A DNA stretch of 64,000 bases from Chaetoderma sp. LZ-2023a (GCA_034401795.1 CM067373.1:38923669-38987668); one strand, 5' to 3'; shown: positions 7,364 to 18,060, numbered from the stretch's first letter. Notes: generated by a model not told the origin, from the letters alone. Numbers and translations: made by a program.

Positions 7364-9441
7364 GGACCGGGTTGCGCGTCCTGTGGACGTTTTCTACATG
7401 ATAAGTTCTGGCCTCATCTGTGCTATCAATGTAGCCCTTGTGGTCCCTTGGTTAATTGTGACATATGTAAGCACTGGGGGGGCGAGTTAATGTCCGAATT
7501 CTTGTGCTGCTTACAGGCGACGGACAAGGTGGTAGAGGAGGAGAAGAAGAGAAGCGGAAACGAGAGGTTGTAAGTAGGAAGGGTAAGGGGAAGGTCTCGT
7601 CCGCGGTGGATATGGAGGCCTTCCGGACCGAGATGTTGGGAGAGATGAAGAGGACAATAAAGGATTTGGTTCCAGGGTTGCTTCGTGGCATGCTTCCTGG
7701 ACCAAATCCTTTACTGTCCTCATCATCGGCTTCGGAGCAGGTAATCCCTGCCTCTGGATCGGTTTTCCTTAGACCGCTTCCGTTGTTCGACGATTCAGAG
7801 GTGGCCCCATTAGAGGGGGCGTTCCACGACCCTGGCAGCAGGCTTATTGCCGCGCCGAGAGGGGACCGTGGACGGTTGTCGCTGGAACCCGCGGGCTGCT
7901 TATCAGTCCAGGGGTATCCGCACGCCGCGGTGGCCAGTACCTCCTATGGCACCGTTCCTGGTCAGCCCGGGTTAGCTCTCTTTGCTGACCCGGGGTCTAA
8001 TCTTTCTGACCAGGGTGATGAGGATTACCTGCTAGGGTCGCCGTCTGACGACGTGGACATGGATGAAGACGTTTGTGCACCCCTCGCGGGGAATACAGGC
8101 GGCTTCTTCCACGGTTTTACTCACCCTGGAGTAAAGTCCGCGGCTCAGGTGGTGGCCCAGGGCGCTGCTGATGGCCAGCGGTACCGCATACCTCGGCTTG
8201 CCGAGGGTGTTGCTGGTGCTGGCCGGGCCCGTGGTGGGGCGGTATATACCCCGCGCTCTGCCACGGTGCCTGCTCCTGGTCAAACCAGTGATATTGTCAT
8301 GCCGGTGCTATCAGGCCCGCATGTTTTCCCTGGCTTGCCAGGTGTATCAGCGTACCCGCCGTCAAGCTCTGCTGCTTGCGCTCAGGAGGAAGACGAAGGA
8401 CCCCGTCTTGTAGAGCGCTCGCAGTTAGCCACGGAGGAGGATTGGTCTGACGCTTGCCAGTGGTTGGTGAGCGTTAGGCCTGATCTGCCCGTGGAGCAGT
8501 CGCCTAGCCAGCGTGACCACAGGCCGTGGTTAGCTGGGAAACCGACTGCTAACGCTATGCCTTCTCTGCCGCTGGCGGAGCATGTCGTTGACATGTTCAA
8601 GGCGGCGGAGTCGTCCATTAACTCGAGTGGACGTCTCGCGAAGGCCCCTCGCGAGGTGGCCAGGCGTTGTCGCATCGTGCCCCTGGATTACCAGCGGTAC
8701 GGTGTGGTACCCAAGCCCAGCGTGGATGACCGCGCGGCTTTGGGTGAGGATGCGCGGCCAGGCTCCCGTTCTGACATGGGGGTCTTGTGCTCGAACGCGT
8801 TGCGTTCGGCGAATACCGCGTTGCGTGATGCGGAGGAGAGTGGGAGGGCTTCGATTGCCGCTCTGTCCCACGTCTCCCAGCTGTTACAGGGGGTAGTAAC
8901 GGCATCCGCATCACGCCAGCCAAGCCCGGTCACGGTCCAGCGAGCCATCCAGGATGGTATTAACCTGGCGCTGGACTGTATGACTCGGGCGGTGACCAGG
9001 AGTGTCCGGGCAAGACGCACGTTTGCCCTGGACAATCTGTGCCCGTCTCAGGACCTGTACAATAGGCTACTCCGTACGCCTATGACGGGTCCTGGTCTTT
9101 TTGGAGGTGAGGGATGTCGCCACCTCCAGGAGACGGTCACCCTGGTGAATAACCAGAGGGCGCTGCGCGAGCAGTTTGAGGTGCTGCGTCGTACTAACGT
9201 TCGCGCCGCGGCCCCTGCGTATCGTCCCCTGCAGGCTCGAGGTGGTGCTGGCCAAGTCAGAGGCCAGCCACCGTCGCAGCGTCGGCCTCGGCCGCGTGCG
9301 ATTCGGCCAGCAGCGAGGGTGGCGCAGGTTCCTCAGGCGCCGTCAGCCAGGCAGCCGCCCGCGCACCGAGGTGCGCGCGGGGCGGGGCGCGCGAGGATCT
9401 GGGCGTGGTTATCGGTCCTGACAGGACGCTTACCGTGGTAA
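7364..9441 (+). pseudogene. gag: DIRS copy 2 gag exon 2 (two frameshifts)
   Basis: Begins after the conserved acceptor CCTGTTTCAG (ending at 7363), encoding the same Cys cluster as copy 1. A 1-nt deletion in the GAA-rich tract near 7548 shifts the frame just before the basic stretch. The remaining protein is open from about 7504. A second deletion of about 5 nt in the GGGGC-rich C-terminal tract (near 9390), compared with copy 6, replaces the RGSGRGYRS tail with an unrelated ending at 9441. Both lesions lie in simple tracts, so they may be slippage mutations or assembly errors. Exon 1 lies outside the window. Confidence 0.82.
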
Positions 9442-11552
9442 GAACCACTCCGGTGTGTATGGCGACGGAGACAGTGCCGCTCTTGCATGCCTCGTGTCCA
9501 CCGCGGTCCCTAGGTGGACCGGTGGGAGGCCGGCTAGCCGACCACATGCAAGAGTGGGAACGGTTAACTCAGGACCGTTTAGTCTTGCGATGGCTTTCCG
9601 TCGGGTATCATCCAGAGTGGATGACAGGCCCGCCGTCGCGACTGTCTCTAGTGCCAGTCTGGACTCCCATTCCGAGAGATCCAGAGCAAAGGTTGTGTAT
9701 CGAGGAGGAGATAAATTCCCTCATACAAAAAGGAGCTATTCAGCCGGCACAAAGGTGTCCGGGCTTCTATTCAACCCTGTTCTTAGTAACAAAACGCACC
9801 GGAGGGTGGAGACCGATTCTCAACCTCAAGCCATTGAACAAGTTCATCGAGACGCCCAGTTTCAAGATGGAAACGGTGCGCTCGGTGTTGGCGGGGTTGG
9901 AGAGGGGGATGTGGACGGCGTCGATAGATTTGAAGGACGCTTATTTCCACATCCCCATCCACGGGAGTTTCTGTCGCTTCCTGAGATTTGCATTCCAGGG
10001 CAGACAGTGGGAATTCAGGGTGTTGCCCTTCGGAATTTCCACGGCTCCTCGGGTTTTCACCCGTGTGGTTCTTGCGATCACAGCATACCTCCGCAGGAGA
10101 AGCATAGCAGTCCACACGTACATAGACGACTGGCTGTTGAAAGCGCACACCCGGGAAAGTTTGTCGGCCAATCTGGAGATTGTTTTGAAAACTCTCACAG
10201 ACTTAGGCTGGATGATCAATTTCCCAAAATCAGAGCTGACTCCATCCCAGAAGTTTGTTTACCTGGGGATGTTCTTCGATCTAGAGACAGGATATGTTTA
10301 TCCTACTCAGGAGAGAGTTCAGAAACTCATCTCATTAATTCAGTCAGTGTGCGACAGTCGTCATGTCCTGGCACGGGTTTACTTGAGAATGCTGGGGTTG
10401 ATGGTTTCATTGGAACCAGTCATTCCTCAGGCCGCCTTACACAGGCGGCCGATCCAGTTATTTCTCATGACACAATGGACCCAGAGTACAGGTTCGCTGG
10501 ACTCGAATGTGTCAGTGTTGGCGCCTCTCATTCATCACCTGCAATGGTGGTTGAATACAGAGAATCTCTTGCCGGGGGTTTTGCTAACCCCTCCCCACCC
10601 TCAGGTGACTGTGTATACAGATGCATCGATGGAGGGCTGGGGAGCTTGCCTGGAAGAGTCCACGATATCAGGGCTTTGGAATCTGGAACAGTCAAAGGAA
10701 CATATAAATCTACTGGAGCTAAAAGCAGTAGTCCTGGGCCTGGAACATTTCTTACAGAAAGTTCAGGGCAAGATTGTTCTTATTCGTTCAGACAACTCAA
10801 CAGTTGTGACTTACATAAACCGCCAGGGCGGAACGAAGTCGCCCAGTCTCTGTATGATGACATGGAAACTGCTTTGTTGGTGTCTGGATCACCAGATTAC
10901 CTTGAAAGCAGTTCATATTCCGGGAAGGTTAAACCTGCTAGCAGACTCATTGAGCCGAAGGATGAGTGTTTTACCCACGGAATGGCAACTAAATCAATGT
11001 GTGGCGGATCGTCTGTTCGACCATTGGGGGAAACCCAACATCGATTTGTTCGCAACGAAGAAGAATGCGAAGATGACGACGTACGTCTCTCCGATTCCGG
11101 ATCCAAGTGCTTTCGCAACAGATGCGTTAGCTATCAGCTGGGGGAGAATGTATGCATACGCATTCCCTCCAGCAATCCTGATTCCAAAAATTCTTCAGAA
11201 AATCAGACAAGAGGAATGCCAAGTGCTTCTGATCACCCCGGATTGGCCAAGCCGATCATGGTATACGGATCTGCTGGACCTTCTGGTCTGCAATCCGGTT
11301 CCTCTGCCTCTGATGGACGATATTATCTTCCAGGGCAAGGCCCTTCACAACAATCCGTCAATGTTCAGATTGACTGCGTGGATGTTGTCAAGGAATCTAG
11401 AATTAAGGAGGGCTTTTCTGAGCAAGCAGCCATGTTTATGGCCAAAGCCAGGAGGGGGTCAACCTCCAGAGCATATAATTATAAAATCAACAGATTTGCA
11501 GAATGGTGCTCAAAAAGATGTATTGATCCAATGGATTCATCTATTCAAGTAG
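9405..11552 (+). CDS. DIRS copy 2 reverse transcriptase-RNase H
   Basis: 715 open codons, nearly identical to copy 1 from MATETVPLL (ATG at 9459) to the shared C-terminus IQWIHLFK. YIDD, the RNase H residues (YTDAS, LLEL, RSDNS, LADSLS) and the C-terminal DIRS region are intact. Differences from copy 1 are scattered substitutions (for example R to G before SFCRFLR, and A to T in LLITPDW). It overlaps the recombinase frame along nearly its full length. Confidence 0.92.
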   Translation: MVIGPDRTLTVVRTTPVCMATETVPLLHASCPPRSLGGPVGGRLADHMQEWERLTQDRLVLRWLSVGYHPEWMTGPPSRLSLVPVWTPIPRDPEQRLCIEEEINSLIQKGAIQPAQRCPGFYSTLFLVTKRTGGWRPILNLKPLNKFIETPSFKMETVRSVLAGLERGMWTASIDLKDAYFHIPIHGSFCRFLRFAFQGRQWEFRVLPFGISTAPRVFTRVVLAITAYLRRRSIAVHTYIDDWLLKAHTRESLSANLEIVLKTLTDLGWMINFPKSELTPSQKFVYLGMFFDLETGYVYPTQERVQKLISLIQSVCDSRHVLARVYLRMLGLMVSLEPVIPQAALHRRPIQLFLMTQWTQSTGSLDSNVSVLAPLIHHLQWWLNTENLLPGVLLTPPHPQVTVYTDASMEGWGACLEESTISGLWNLEQSKEHINLLELKAVVLGLEHFLQKVQGKIVLIRSDNSTVVTYINRQGGTKSPSLCMMTWKLLCWCLDHQITLKAVHIPGRLNLLADSLSRRMSVLPTEWQLNQCVADRLFDHWGKPNIDLFATKKNAKMTTYVSPIPDPSAFATDALAISWGRMYAYAFPPAILIPKILQKIRQEECQVLLITPDWPSRSWYTDLLDLLVCNPVPLPLMDDIIFQGKALHNNPSMFRLTAWMLSRNLELRRAFLSKQPCLWPKPGGGQPPEHIIIKSTDLQNGAQKDVLIQWIHLFK

Positions 11553-12391
11553 TAGCTGATTTCCTCTGTCACCTCTATGATGCCTATAGCCTCAAGCCTA
11601 ACTCTATTGCTGGTTATAAGTCAGCATTAATGTCTGTTATTCCTTGCTTGGCTAAGAGGGGAAGTGATGAAGTAAATACATTAAATGTATTAATTAAAGG
11701 CATGGGCAATCTAAGACCAAGGAATCCACCTGTGATTCCGTCTTGGAGTTTATCGCTAGTGCTTCAAGTACTAGGTGATAAGCCTTTTGAACCACTTAGT
11801 TCCATTTCTATGAAACTATTAACACTGAAGACTGTGTTTTTAATTGCTGCGGCCTCGGCTAGGCGTAGGAGTGAAATTCATGCCTTATCAGCCGAGGATG
11901 ACCGTTTTGTGGTTTCAGGGGAAGGCCTTAAGCTGCTACCTAGGATTAATTTCTTGGCTAAAAATCAGTCGTTGAAATATCCAGGTCAACCTATTATTTT
12001 GCCTGCTTTAACTAGATATGATCCTAATTCTAAAGCATGGTGTCCCGTCCGGGCGCTGCGCCGGTACAAACAACGTACGGCGGAGTGGCGCACCGACCAG
12101 TCAGCGTTATGGTTGTCATATATTGAACCCCATGGCAGGGCTTCTAAGGACACCATTTCCAGGTGGATTGTGGAATGCATTCAGTTTTGCCATAAATCCG
12201 CCACCGGGAAGCAGGTTGACGTGGCCAAGGCTCACAGTGTCCGCGGCGTAGTGACATCCACGGCCCTATTTAATGGGGTCCCTGTGGATGATATTATGTC
12301 GGTGGCTCAGTGGCACTGTGAGTCAAGTTTTACAGACCATTATCTCCGTGACACCTCTAATCCTCTCGCCTTGTCGATTTTGAAAAAATAA
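9455..12391 (+). CDS. DIRS copy 2 tyrosine recombinase, long overlapping frame
   Basis: 978 codons without a stop, beginning at a GTG/ATG-poor region beside the RT start codon and overlapping the RT-RNase H ORF over 2.1 kb in the alternative frame. The catalytic C-terminus is intact: ARRRSEIHAL, KAHSVRG, AQWHCESS and DHYLRD. The N-terminal 600 residues resemble no domain I know and may be partly or wholly untranslated. It differs from copy 1 at the YIDD site: GAC here, GAT there, which in this frame is CGA versus TGA. The true start codon is unknown. Confidence 0.85.
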   Translation: MYGDGDSAALACLVSTAVPRWTGGRPASRPHARVGTVNSGPFSLAMAFRRVSSRVDDRPAVATVSSASLDSHSERSRAKVVYRGGDKFPHTKRSYSAGTKVSGLLFNPVLSNKTHRRVETDSQPQAIEQVHRDAQFQDGNGALGVGGVGEGDVDGVDRFEGRLFPHPHPREFLSLPEICIPGQTVGIQGVALRNFHGSSGFHPCGSCDHSIPPQEKHSSPHVHRRLAVESAHPGKFVGQSGDCFENSHRLRLDDQFPKIRADSIPEVCLPGDVLRSRDRICLSYSGESSETHLINSVSVRQSSCPGTGLLENAGVDGFIGTSHSSGRLTQAADPVISHDTMDPEYRFAGLECVSVGASHSSPAMVVEYRESLAGGFANPSPPSGDCVYRCIDGGLGSLPGRVHDIRALESGTVKGTYKSTGAKSSSPGPGTFLTESSGQDCSYSFRQLNSCDLHKPPGRNEVAQSLYDDMETALLVSGSPDYLESSSYSGKVKPASRLIEPKDECFTHGMATKSMCGGSSVRPLGETQHRFVRNEEECEDDDVRLSDSGSKCFRNRCVSYQLGENVCIRIPSSNPDSKNSSENQTRGMPSASDHPGLAKPIMVYGSAGPSGLQSGSSASDGRYYLPGQGPSQQSVNVQIDCVDVVKESRIKEGFSEQAAMFMAKARRGSTSRAYNYKINRFAEWCSKRCIDPMDSSIQVVADFLCHLYDAYSLKPNSIAGYKSALMSVIPCLAKRGSDEVNTLNVLIKGMGNLRPRNPPVIPSWSLSLVLQVLGDKPFEPLSSISMKLLTLKTVFLIAAASARRRSEIHALSAEDDRFVVSGEGLKLLPRINFLAKNQSLKYPGQPIILPALTRYDPNSKAWCPVRALRRYKQRTAEWRTDQSALWLSYIEPHGRASKDTISRWIVECIQFCHKSATGKQVDVAKAHSVRGVVTSTALFNGVPVDDIMSVAQWHCESSFTDHYLRDTSNPLALSILKK

Positions 12392-12924
12392 CTCGGTTTA
12401 TATTTTTTGAGGAGGTTTTTCCTCATTACTTATATATTTCACAATTAATTTATGGAAACACCCACTTTTTTGGGCCTGCATCAGTCTTTACCAATGGGAA
12501 GATGATGTCAGCAGCCATTTTCAACAAGGTCAGTCTTGTTCATGTGTTGTCCGTTGTTGATTGTATTGTCACGATTACCCGTTATTAATATGGTGATGGT
12601 TTGTGTATTTGTGTGGTTCATTGTTGAGAGTTACGAAAATGGAGCTTTTTCGTCTCTGTCCTGTAGTACATGGCACTTGTACGTAGAGAGCGTATAGGAC
12701 ATTGAGGTCAGGCGACTCTTCCTCCTAGGAAGGAGGGGGGGGGAGCGCATATGACATTCGGTCATCTCTCATACATCGGTAGTGTTATCCGATGGTTAGT
12801 CAAATCCTGACTGTTTTTTCTTACAGTTTCAGAAGTTTAAGTGCCTTAAACGCAGAAAAGCGTATAGGGATGAGCTGGTCTTTTGACCTCGCCTCCCTCC
12901 CGCCAGATTCACTTTCGAATTCTG
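12392..12924 (+). other. 3' untranslated region of DIRS copy 2
   Basis: No gene. Closely matches copy 1 6183-6712, including the TTTTTTCTTACAG acceptor near 12826 and a homopolymer of G near 12736. Confidence 0.6.
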
Positions 12925-13024
12925 GCAATATCAAAAGTATTAGGGAGGTAAGTATACTCTTGAAGTGAAATAAACGAAATCTAGGATTTCTTTTTTCACG
13001 AGAGAGTTGATACTTACCTCCCTA
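12925..13024 (+). repeat. ICR of DIRS copy 2
   Basis: Same 100-bp structure as in copy 1, with the junction between 12970 and 12971. The right half (12971-13024) complements the element's right end (13256-13309). The left end it should mirror is outside the window. Confidence 0.9.
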
Positions 13025-13309
13025 GATACGGACCCAGCCTCTCCACCCCACAGAGGCTCGGTCTTCAGGCTCTTAATAGTTACATGTGTGTCAGCCAATA
13101 ATCTAGTCAGAGGAAGTGCTAGTCTGCGCATGCGCGGTGGTGGGGCTGGCATCCGCCAGACTACGCTCTGACTCCCTGCCCAGTAGGGGCACCTAACTGT
13201 TTTAAATCTGAGTGTTTATTGAGTGAAAGCCAATATTTAGCAATATCAAAAGTATTAGGGAGGTAAGTATCAACTCTCTCGTGAAAAAAGAAATCCTAGA
13301 TTTCGTTTA
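13025..13309 (+). repeat. Right inverted terminal repeat of DIRS copy 2
   Basis: Carries the shared GCGCATGCGC and CTGCCCAGTAGGGGC blocks and the outer TTTCGTTTA end, with AG/GTAAGTAT just inside. Near-identical to the right end of copy 1. Confidence 0.88.
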
Positions 13310-14383
13310 TTTTCTATATAGACGAAAAAATAAGCTGCATGGTGTCCCACAATAAAGTACGGAGTTGGCATATTCCTATATAATGTAGAGCGTGGTGTTC
13401 CTATTATGCATTATACTTTTGCCCGTCAGTAATGATAGACTAAATTGCATCGCATGTAAAAGAAATTATGTTTTGACTTGTTTATTAGCAGCAAGCACTA
13501 ACACTAACACCAAGACTTGACCTCAACACGGTGTTAACCTCTAGAGGTTAGTGTTAGCATCAAACTAGATAAATAATAGTAGATATAGCTATAAATGTCT
13601 CAATTTTCATCTGCCAGTGAAAAGGTAAGCTAATAACTCATTCATATCAAGTAAATTAAGCTTATTTTATGCTGATTTGAATATCTGTTCCAGTTTTATT
13701 CGCTAATGACTTATGTGAAAATGAAGGCAAAAGCAGGGGTTGATATTAACACTAACACTAACACAATATTTGGTGTTAACACCAGGCGCTAACACTGTGT
13801 TAACACTAAATCTGGTGTTAACACTAACACGAATGTTGAGGTCAAGTCTCGGCGTTATCTCAGTGTTAGTGTTGCACTAACACAACACTAACACCCAGAC
13901 TTGACCTCACCCATAGTGTCACATATGCAGAAATCTGAATGACAACTGAGTTAGCATTAATCTCTGACAGTCCATGGACATCAGAGCCTATTACCAAACT
14001 ACATGTGCTAACAACGGGCCTCGAAATTTGACAAATTTGCATAGCCTAACGATAAGTCAGGATAATTTTCTCTGCATAACCTATTGTTCAGCTACACAAA
14101 TTTGTTACGCCAATTTCACTAGGCATAATTCATGCAATGAAAATATATGTACTGCGTGTTGTTGGGTGGTGTGGAAACAACATGAATGGAATCATCAAGT
14201 CTATATGACCAGATTCAGGTAAGAATAATTCACAAATGCCTGCTGTCATGGCTGTGCTTTAAATCCATTAAAATTTGTAGCACATGGCCCTTACCAAGCA
14301 CACACCACATCTCTACTTTCAACAGTATTAACCCTCAAATTTGTTTAAGAAAGTTTCTACTTTCTCAGAGAAAATATCCAGTT
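13310..14383. repeat. Intergenic or intronic DNA with a CTAACAC-rich repeat patch
   Basis: No gene seen. About 13490-13910 is dense in CTAACAC / GTGTTAG, with the phrase CTTGACCTCA recurring near both edges in the same orientation (about 13516 and 13900) and inverted copies inside (GTGTTAACACC type). This resembles a decayed repeat with internal inverted motifs. The rest is AT-rich without recognisable features. Confidence 0.5.
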
Positions 14384-14494
14384 GCAGACCAAGAGAAAAT
14401 AATTTTTGAAAATTTATCACTGGAATGACTGACTCGATTATAGAGCCAGTCATTCTAGTGGTAAATTTTCAGAAATAGTCATCTCTTGGTTTGC
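14384..14494. repeat. Hairpin (MITE-like) repeat
   Basis: Imperfect palindrome of about 111 bp. The left arm starts GCAGACCAAGAGA and the right arm ends TCTCTTGGTTTGC; arms of roughly 48 bp meet at GACTGACTC...GAGCCAGTC. A related hairpin lies at 58403-58516. No ORF. Flanks on the right (GACCACTGCAGAAGCC) are also shared with the second copy, so the repeat unit is longer than the hairpin. Confidence 0.7.
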
Positions 14495-14848
14495 AAATTG
14501 ACATTTCCCTAGACCACTGCAGAAGCCATTTTGGCCGGCTTTAGTGTTAAAGGGTTAAACTAGTCACACCCCACACACACCTCCATGTTATTTCCTACGG
14601 TCAGCAAGCTGTCAAATTTAGTCATTACAGTTACATGTCATGGTTGGGATATGGTGTTTGGGATTCATTGCTATTAATCAACTAACTAGTCAGTCATGCC
14701 GACCAAATTTTAATTCTGAATGAAAATATATTTTTATATCAAAAATTTGTTTATTTTAAATCTAGCTGTGTTATGGCACATACACAATTAGCCTATAGAG
14801 ATACACTAGCATTCTAAAGACTGTTAATTCTGGAAAATGAATACATAG

Positions 14849-16276
14849 TAGAGCTGGGCGGTCTGACGGTAGTACCGTGAGGACCGCGGTATACAGTGAA
14901 CCGATATCGTGACCGTTGACATTTCCAAATACCGTGAATACCATCCATAATGTTTGAGCAATATTTGAGAAATAGATCCATAAAATCTGACTTGACTATT
15001 AGCCGAGTCGAGGTGAAAGAGTCGTTGTAAAAACAAACATCAAGACGTCAATTACAAAATAATGACAGGCAGAATTGTATGGCAAACGTACGTCTTGAAA
15101 GTCTCATGGTAAAATTGCTTTATTTAAAACATCTAAACTCATTCTCTGGCCGTCCGCTGGTAGTAATTACACTATAATCTATTCCCTATTCCCGTTTCTA
15201 TTATTTGCAATTTATTACTCCAAGCATTTTGTCACCGAATAAACAAGCTAGAATAACAAAATTACATACAAACTGTGTGCTATTCAAACACAACAGCAAT
15301 CTCGCAAAGACGTATCTGATTGGTTGTTTATGAACTAGACCGTGGGAAAATACATTGCTGAATTTATCAATGAAAATTGACTAAAACGTAGTATTTGTTC
15401 GCGCCATTTTGATTACGTACTAATTTATTAACAACGAGCAGCTTTGAAGTCGTTATTTTTTATTTTTCTGGCTTGTTTTAAGAAATTTCTTTAAGGATTA
15501 AATCCGGTTTAAGTAACGACACCTTTATATAGTTTTACCTTTATTTACCAAAATTATAGTGTTTTAGTTTTTGTAATTAATTTTCCAACTGGCTACACGT
15601 CGGAAGTTCGCGGAAATAGCTTTTTACACGCATTGTTCACATGAAGCATGGCGAGTAACGAGTCTGCACATCAGGTACTCGGTAATTATCAGAAGCTCTG
15701 GAATCGGCTATATTCAATGTCGTGTTATATGTATGTGTATAGGCCTGTTTTTGCGAGTAACCGAATATACGACTCCAACAGAAATAAAAGAGTACAACAC
15801 TGGCCTTGTTTAAATACTCGCAGATTTTGTCTGGACTTGTCTGTTTATCAATGCGCTCGACTGCCAAAATAAAATTTACCGTTTGCTGGTCACACGCATT
15901 AATAGCAAGAACAATCCAGATTGAAAATAGCGCGCTCCAATGTCTCAAACAGCAGGTTATAGTTAGCAAGTCGACCATCCACTTTGACCGATATTCCCGT
16001 GAATGATATTATCTCAATAAAAATAGTGACCTAATAAAGTCGTGAAACTAAACAGTCGCAATAGCCATAATGTTTTTCTTCTCTAAATCAGAAAGCCGAT
16101 TTATTTATTTTACCTATATTTACCATTGTTTGGAGATGGAAATGAAAAGGAAATGAACAAAATTTATTCTAATTTCGTGGCATGCCTCAACCTCAGATGA
16201 CGGTATACCGTGGTACCGCAGTATTTTTTTCATGGTACCGATACTGTCATGTAAATGTCAATACCGCCCAGCTCTA
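14849..16276. mobile_element. Non-autonomous hAT-type DNA transposon
   Basis: Terminal inverted repeats begin TAGAGCTGGGCGGT at 14849 and end with the reverse complement at 16276. Both ends are rich in ACGGTA / GGTACC motifs. The element is flanked by a perfect 8-bp duplication, ATACATAG (14841-14848 and 16277-16284). An 8-bp duplication plus AGAGCTGGGCGG-type ends is characteristic of hAT elements. The 1428-bp interior has no transposase ORF; small open frames inside look like chance. Confidence 0.88.
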
Positions 16277-16284
16277 ATACATAG

Positions 16285-16800
16285 TATTGGTATAATAATA
16301 CTTGTCATTCTGAATTCTGAGATTTGTTTTAAAGGAGGCAAATTTAGAAGCTAGTTTGACTGAAAGAAATTGCAGACAGAAATTAATCATTTTCAAGTTA
16401 GTCAGATTGTTTTAAAAACAATTAGCAGAGCTTCAACTATAACATACATTAATGAAATATTCACAATTGAAAAATCTTCCATCTTCACTCATATGTTATC
16501 CTTAATTACAGAATGCAATATAAGATATGCCTTCGTGGAGATTCAGAGTGTCTGAAAGACAAACTTGAATTAAATTGTTGCAGTCGAGTATGCTCTGTGA
16601 CTAGCATGTTGATTCCCATTCGTGTAATTAAGTAGGCTATATTTGATAACGGCAACAGACCAGTACGGCAGTTTAATACACCGACGCGTACCGCATTTAC
16701 ATGAGGCATACATGGTATGCATGAATATTTAAATGTTTGCGTACATGGATGATTTGTATGTGTACAGTATGCTTGTACGCATCTTATCTGGAGCACTCGC
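16285..16800. other. No gene recognised
   Basis: AT-rich sequence without coding signal or obvious repeats. Probably intergenic, or part of an intron or 3' flank of the minus-strand papilin-like gene. Confidence 0.4.
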
Positions 16801-17390
16801 CAAGCCTGGTTGAAATTGCTCAAGCAGTTAACGAGCAGCGCTTTAAATAATTTCTCGCTATTTTTTGGAAAATTCAAGATGGCCACCGAAAAAATGGACC
16901 ATTCAAAATTTGGTGTACAAGTTCTGAAGCATACCACGCTAGAGTTATTTCATCCGAGTTTAACTGAAATCTACCTAACAGTTATCGAGTAGGCGTTTAA
17001 ATGATTTCCAGAAATGTTCAGAAAATCCAAAATGGAGGCCGGAAAAATTGACCAATTAAAATTCTGTATATAAGTTCTGAACCATACCAGCATACTATCC
17101 TCCCAGCTAAGTCTGGTTGAAATTGCCCTTGGAAGCAATTAATGAGGAGTAGCATTTTAAACATTTTTGGGAAATTTGAAGATGGGTGTGGAAAAAAATT
17201 GACCAATAAAAATTCTGTAAATAAGTTCTAAAACTTACCACCATATGATCATTCATGCCAAATTAATTAGAAATCCACTAAGCGGTTAATGAGGAGTAGT
17301 GTTTTTAAGCAAAAAGACAGACAGACAGATGACTGAAGGTCGGCATGGCATAAGATCACTTGGTCATTCCGGTCAGGTGAGCTAATAATT
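16800..17390. repeat. Degenerate tandem repeat, about 190-bp unit, with GACAGACAGACAG tail
   Basis: About three diverged units containing AAGATGG(C/A)C, TTCTGTATAT/ACAAGTTCTGAA and GTTAATGAGGAGTAG. The block ends in AAAAGACAGACAGACAG and GGTCAGGTGAGCTAATA. The same unit recurs about ten times at 30085-31770. No coding potential. Confidence 0.7.
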
Positions 17391-17640
17391 GTAATCGTAT
17401 GTTCCTTAAATCATGATATTACATTGTATTGTCAGCAGCCCATTAACATCAGTTACAACAGTTACTAGTATTGTTCACCGCCCATTAGATTACACAGATT
17501 ACACTTAGCATTGAAAACAGACAATTAGTTTACACCTGTTATTGACAACAGCCTGTTAGCTTACACGTGACACCCATTAGCCCACCAACCTGCCTGCCCT
17601 CCCGTCCACCCACCCGCGCATGTGCACGCACACAAACACA
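17391..17640. other. No gene recognised
   Basis: Loose repeats of CAGTTACTA/CCCATTAGATTACACA; otherwise nothing identifiable. Confidence 0.35.
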
Positions 17641-17689
17641 CACATGAAAGTCAGACTTTTTGCAGACCAGGCACCTTTGCTTCAAGCAA

Positions 17690-18060
17690 GTGATACTTAC
17701 TTCAGCTCAGGCACACTCACCTCTGACAAGCCACACCCGCTTCAAACAAGCCACACCCACTTCAGACAAGCCACACCAACTTCATGCAAGAAACATTTAC
17801 TTTAGCGAAGACAAGCCACACCTATTTCAGACAAGCCAAGGCACACCTACTTAAGGCAAGTCAAGCTGCACCTAGTTCAGACATGCCACACACACATACA
17901 CTAGACAAAACAAGCCATACCTACTTCAGACAAGCCACACCTACTTCAGACAAGGCACACCTCCTTCAGACAAGTGGTAAACGTTTCTGACAAGCCACAA
18001 CCTCATCAGACAAGCCACATATAGTTCTTACAAGCCAGAGACACTTCAGACACGTCACAC
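17690..18060. repeat. Minisatellite, about 20-bp unit
   Basis: Imperfect tandem copies of CTTCAGACAAGCCACACCTA with variable spacing, about 18 copies. It lies just downstream (in gene sense) of the last Kunitz exon. Small open frames here only translate the repeat. Confidence 0.75.

Larger units (their letters stand above)
7098..13309 (+). mobile_element. DIRS-type retrotransposon, copy 2 (outer element of the nest)
   Basis: Resumes at ATGTATCTGATGG, exactly where bases 1-50 stop, and runs to GATTTCGTTTA at 13309. It contains the distal gag intron, gag exon 2, RT-RNase H, tyrosine recombinase, ICR and right terminal repeat. The 5' UTR is closer to copy 6 than to copy 1 (for example GTAGTCGACGTATCC rather than GTAGTCAACTTATCC). 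Gag has two frameshifts; the other two frames are open. The 3' flank begins TTTTCTATATAG. Confidence 0.9.

Noticed and set aside
13490-13910. CTAACAC repeats as an internal telomere-like tract.
   Set aside because: The motif is irregular, is present in both orientations and does not match the metazoan TTAGGG repeat.
15637-15978. 113-codon minus-strand frame inside the hAT element, with a few Cys residues.
   Set aside because: No transposase motif and no Kunitz spacing; it lies inside a non-autonomous element and looks like chance.
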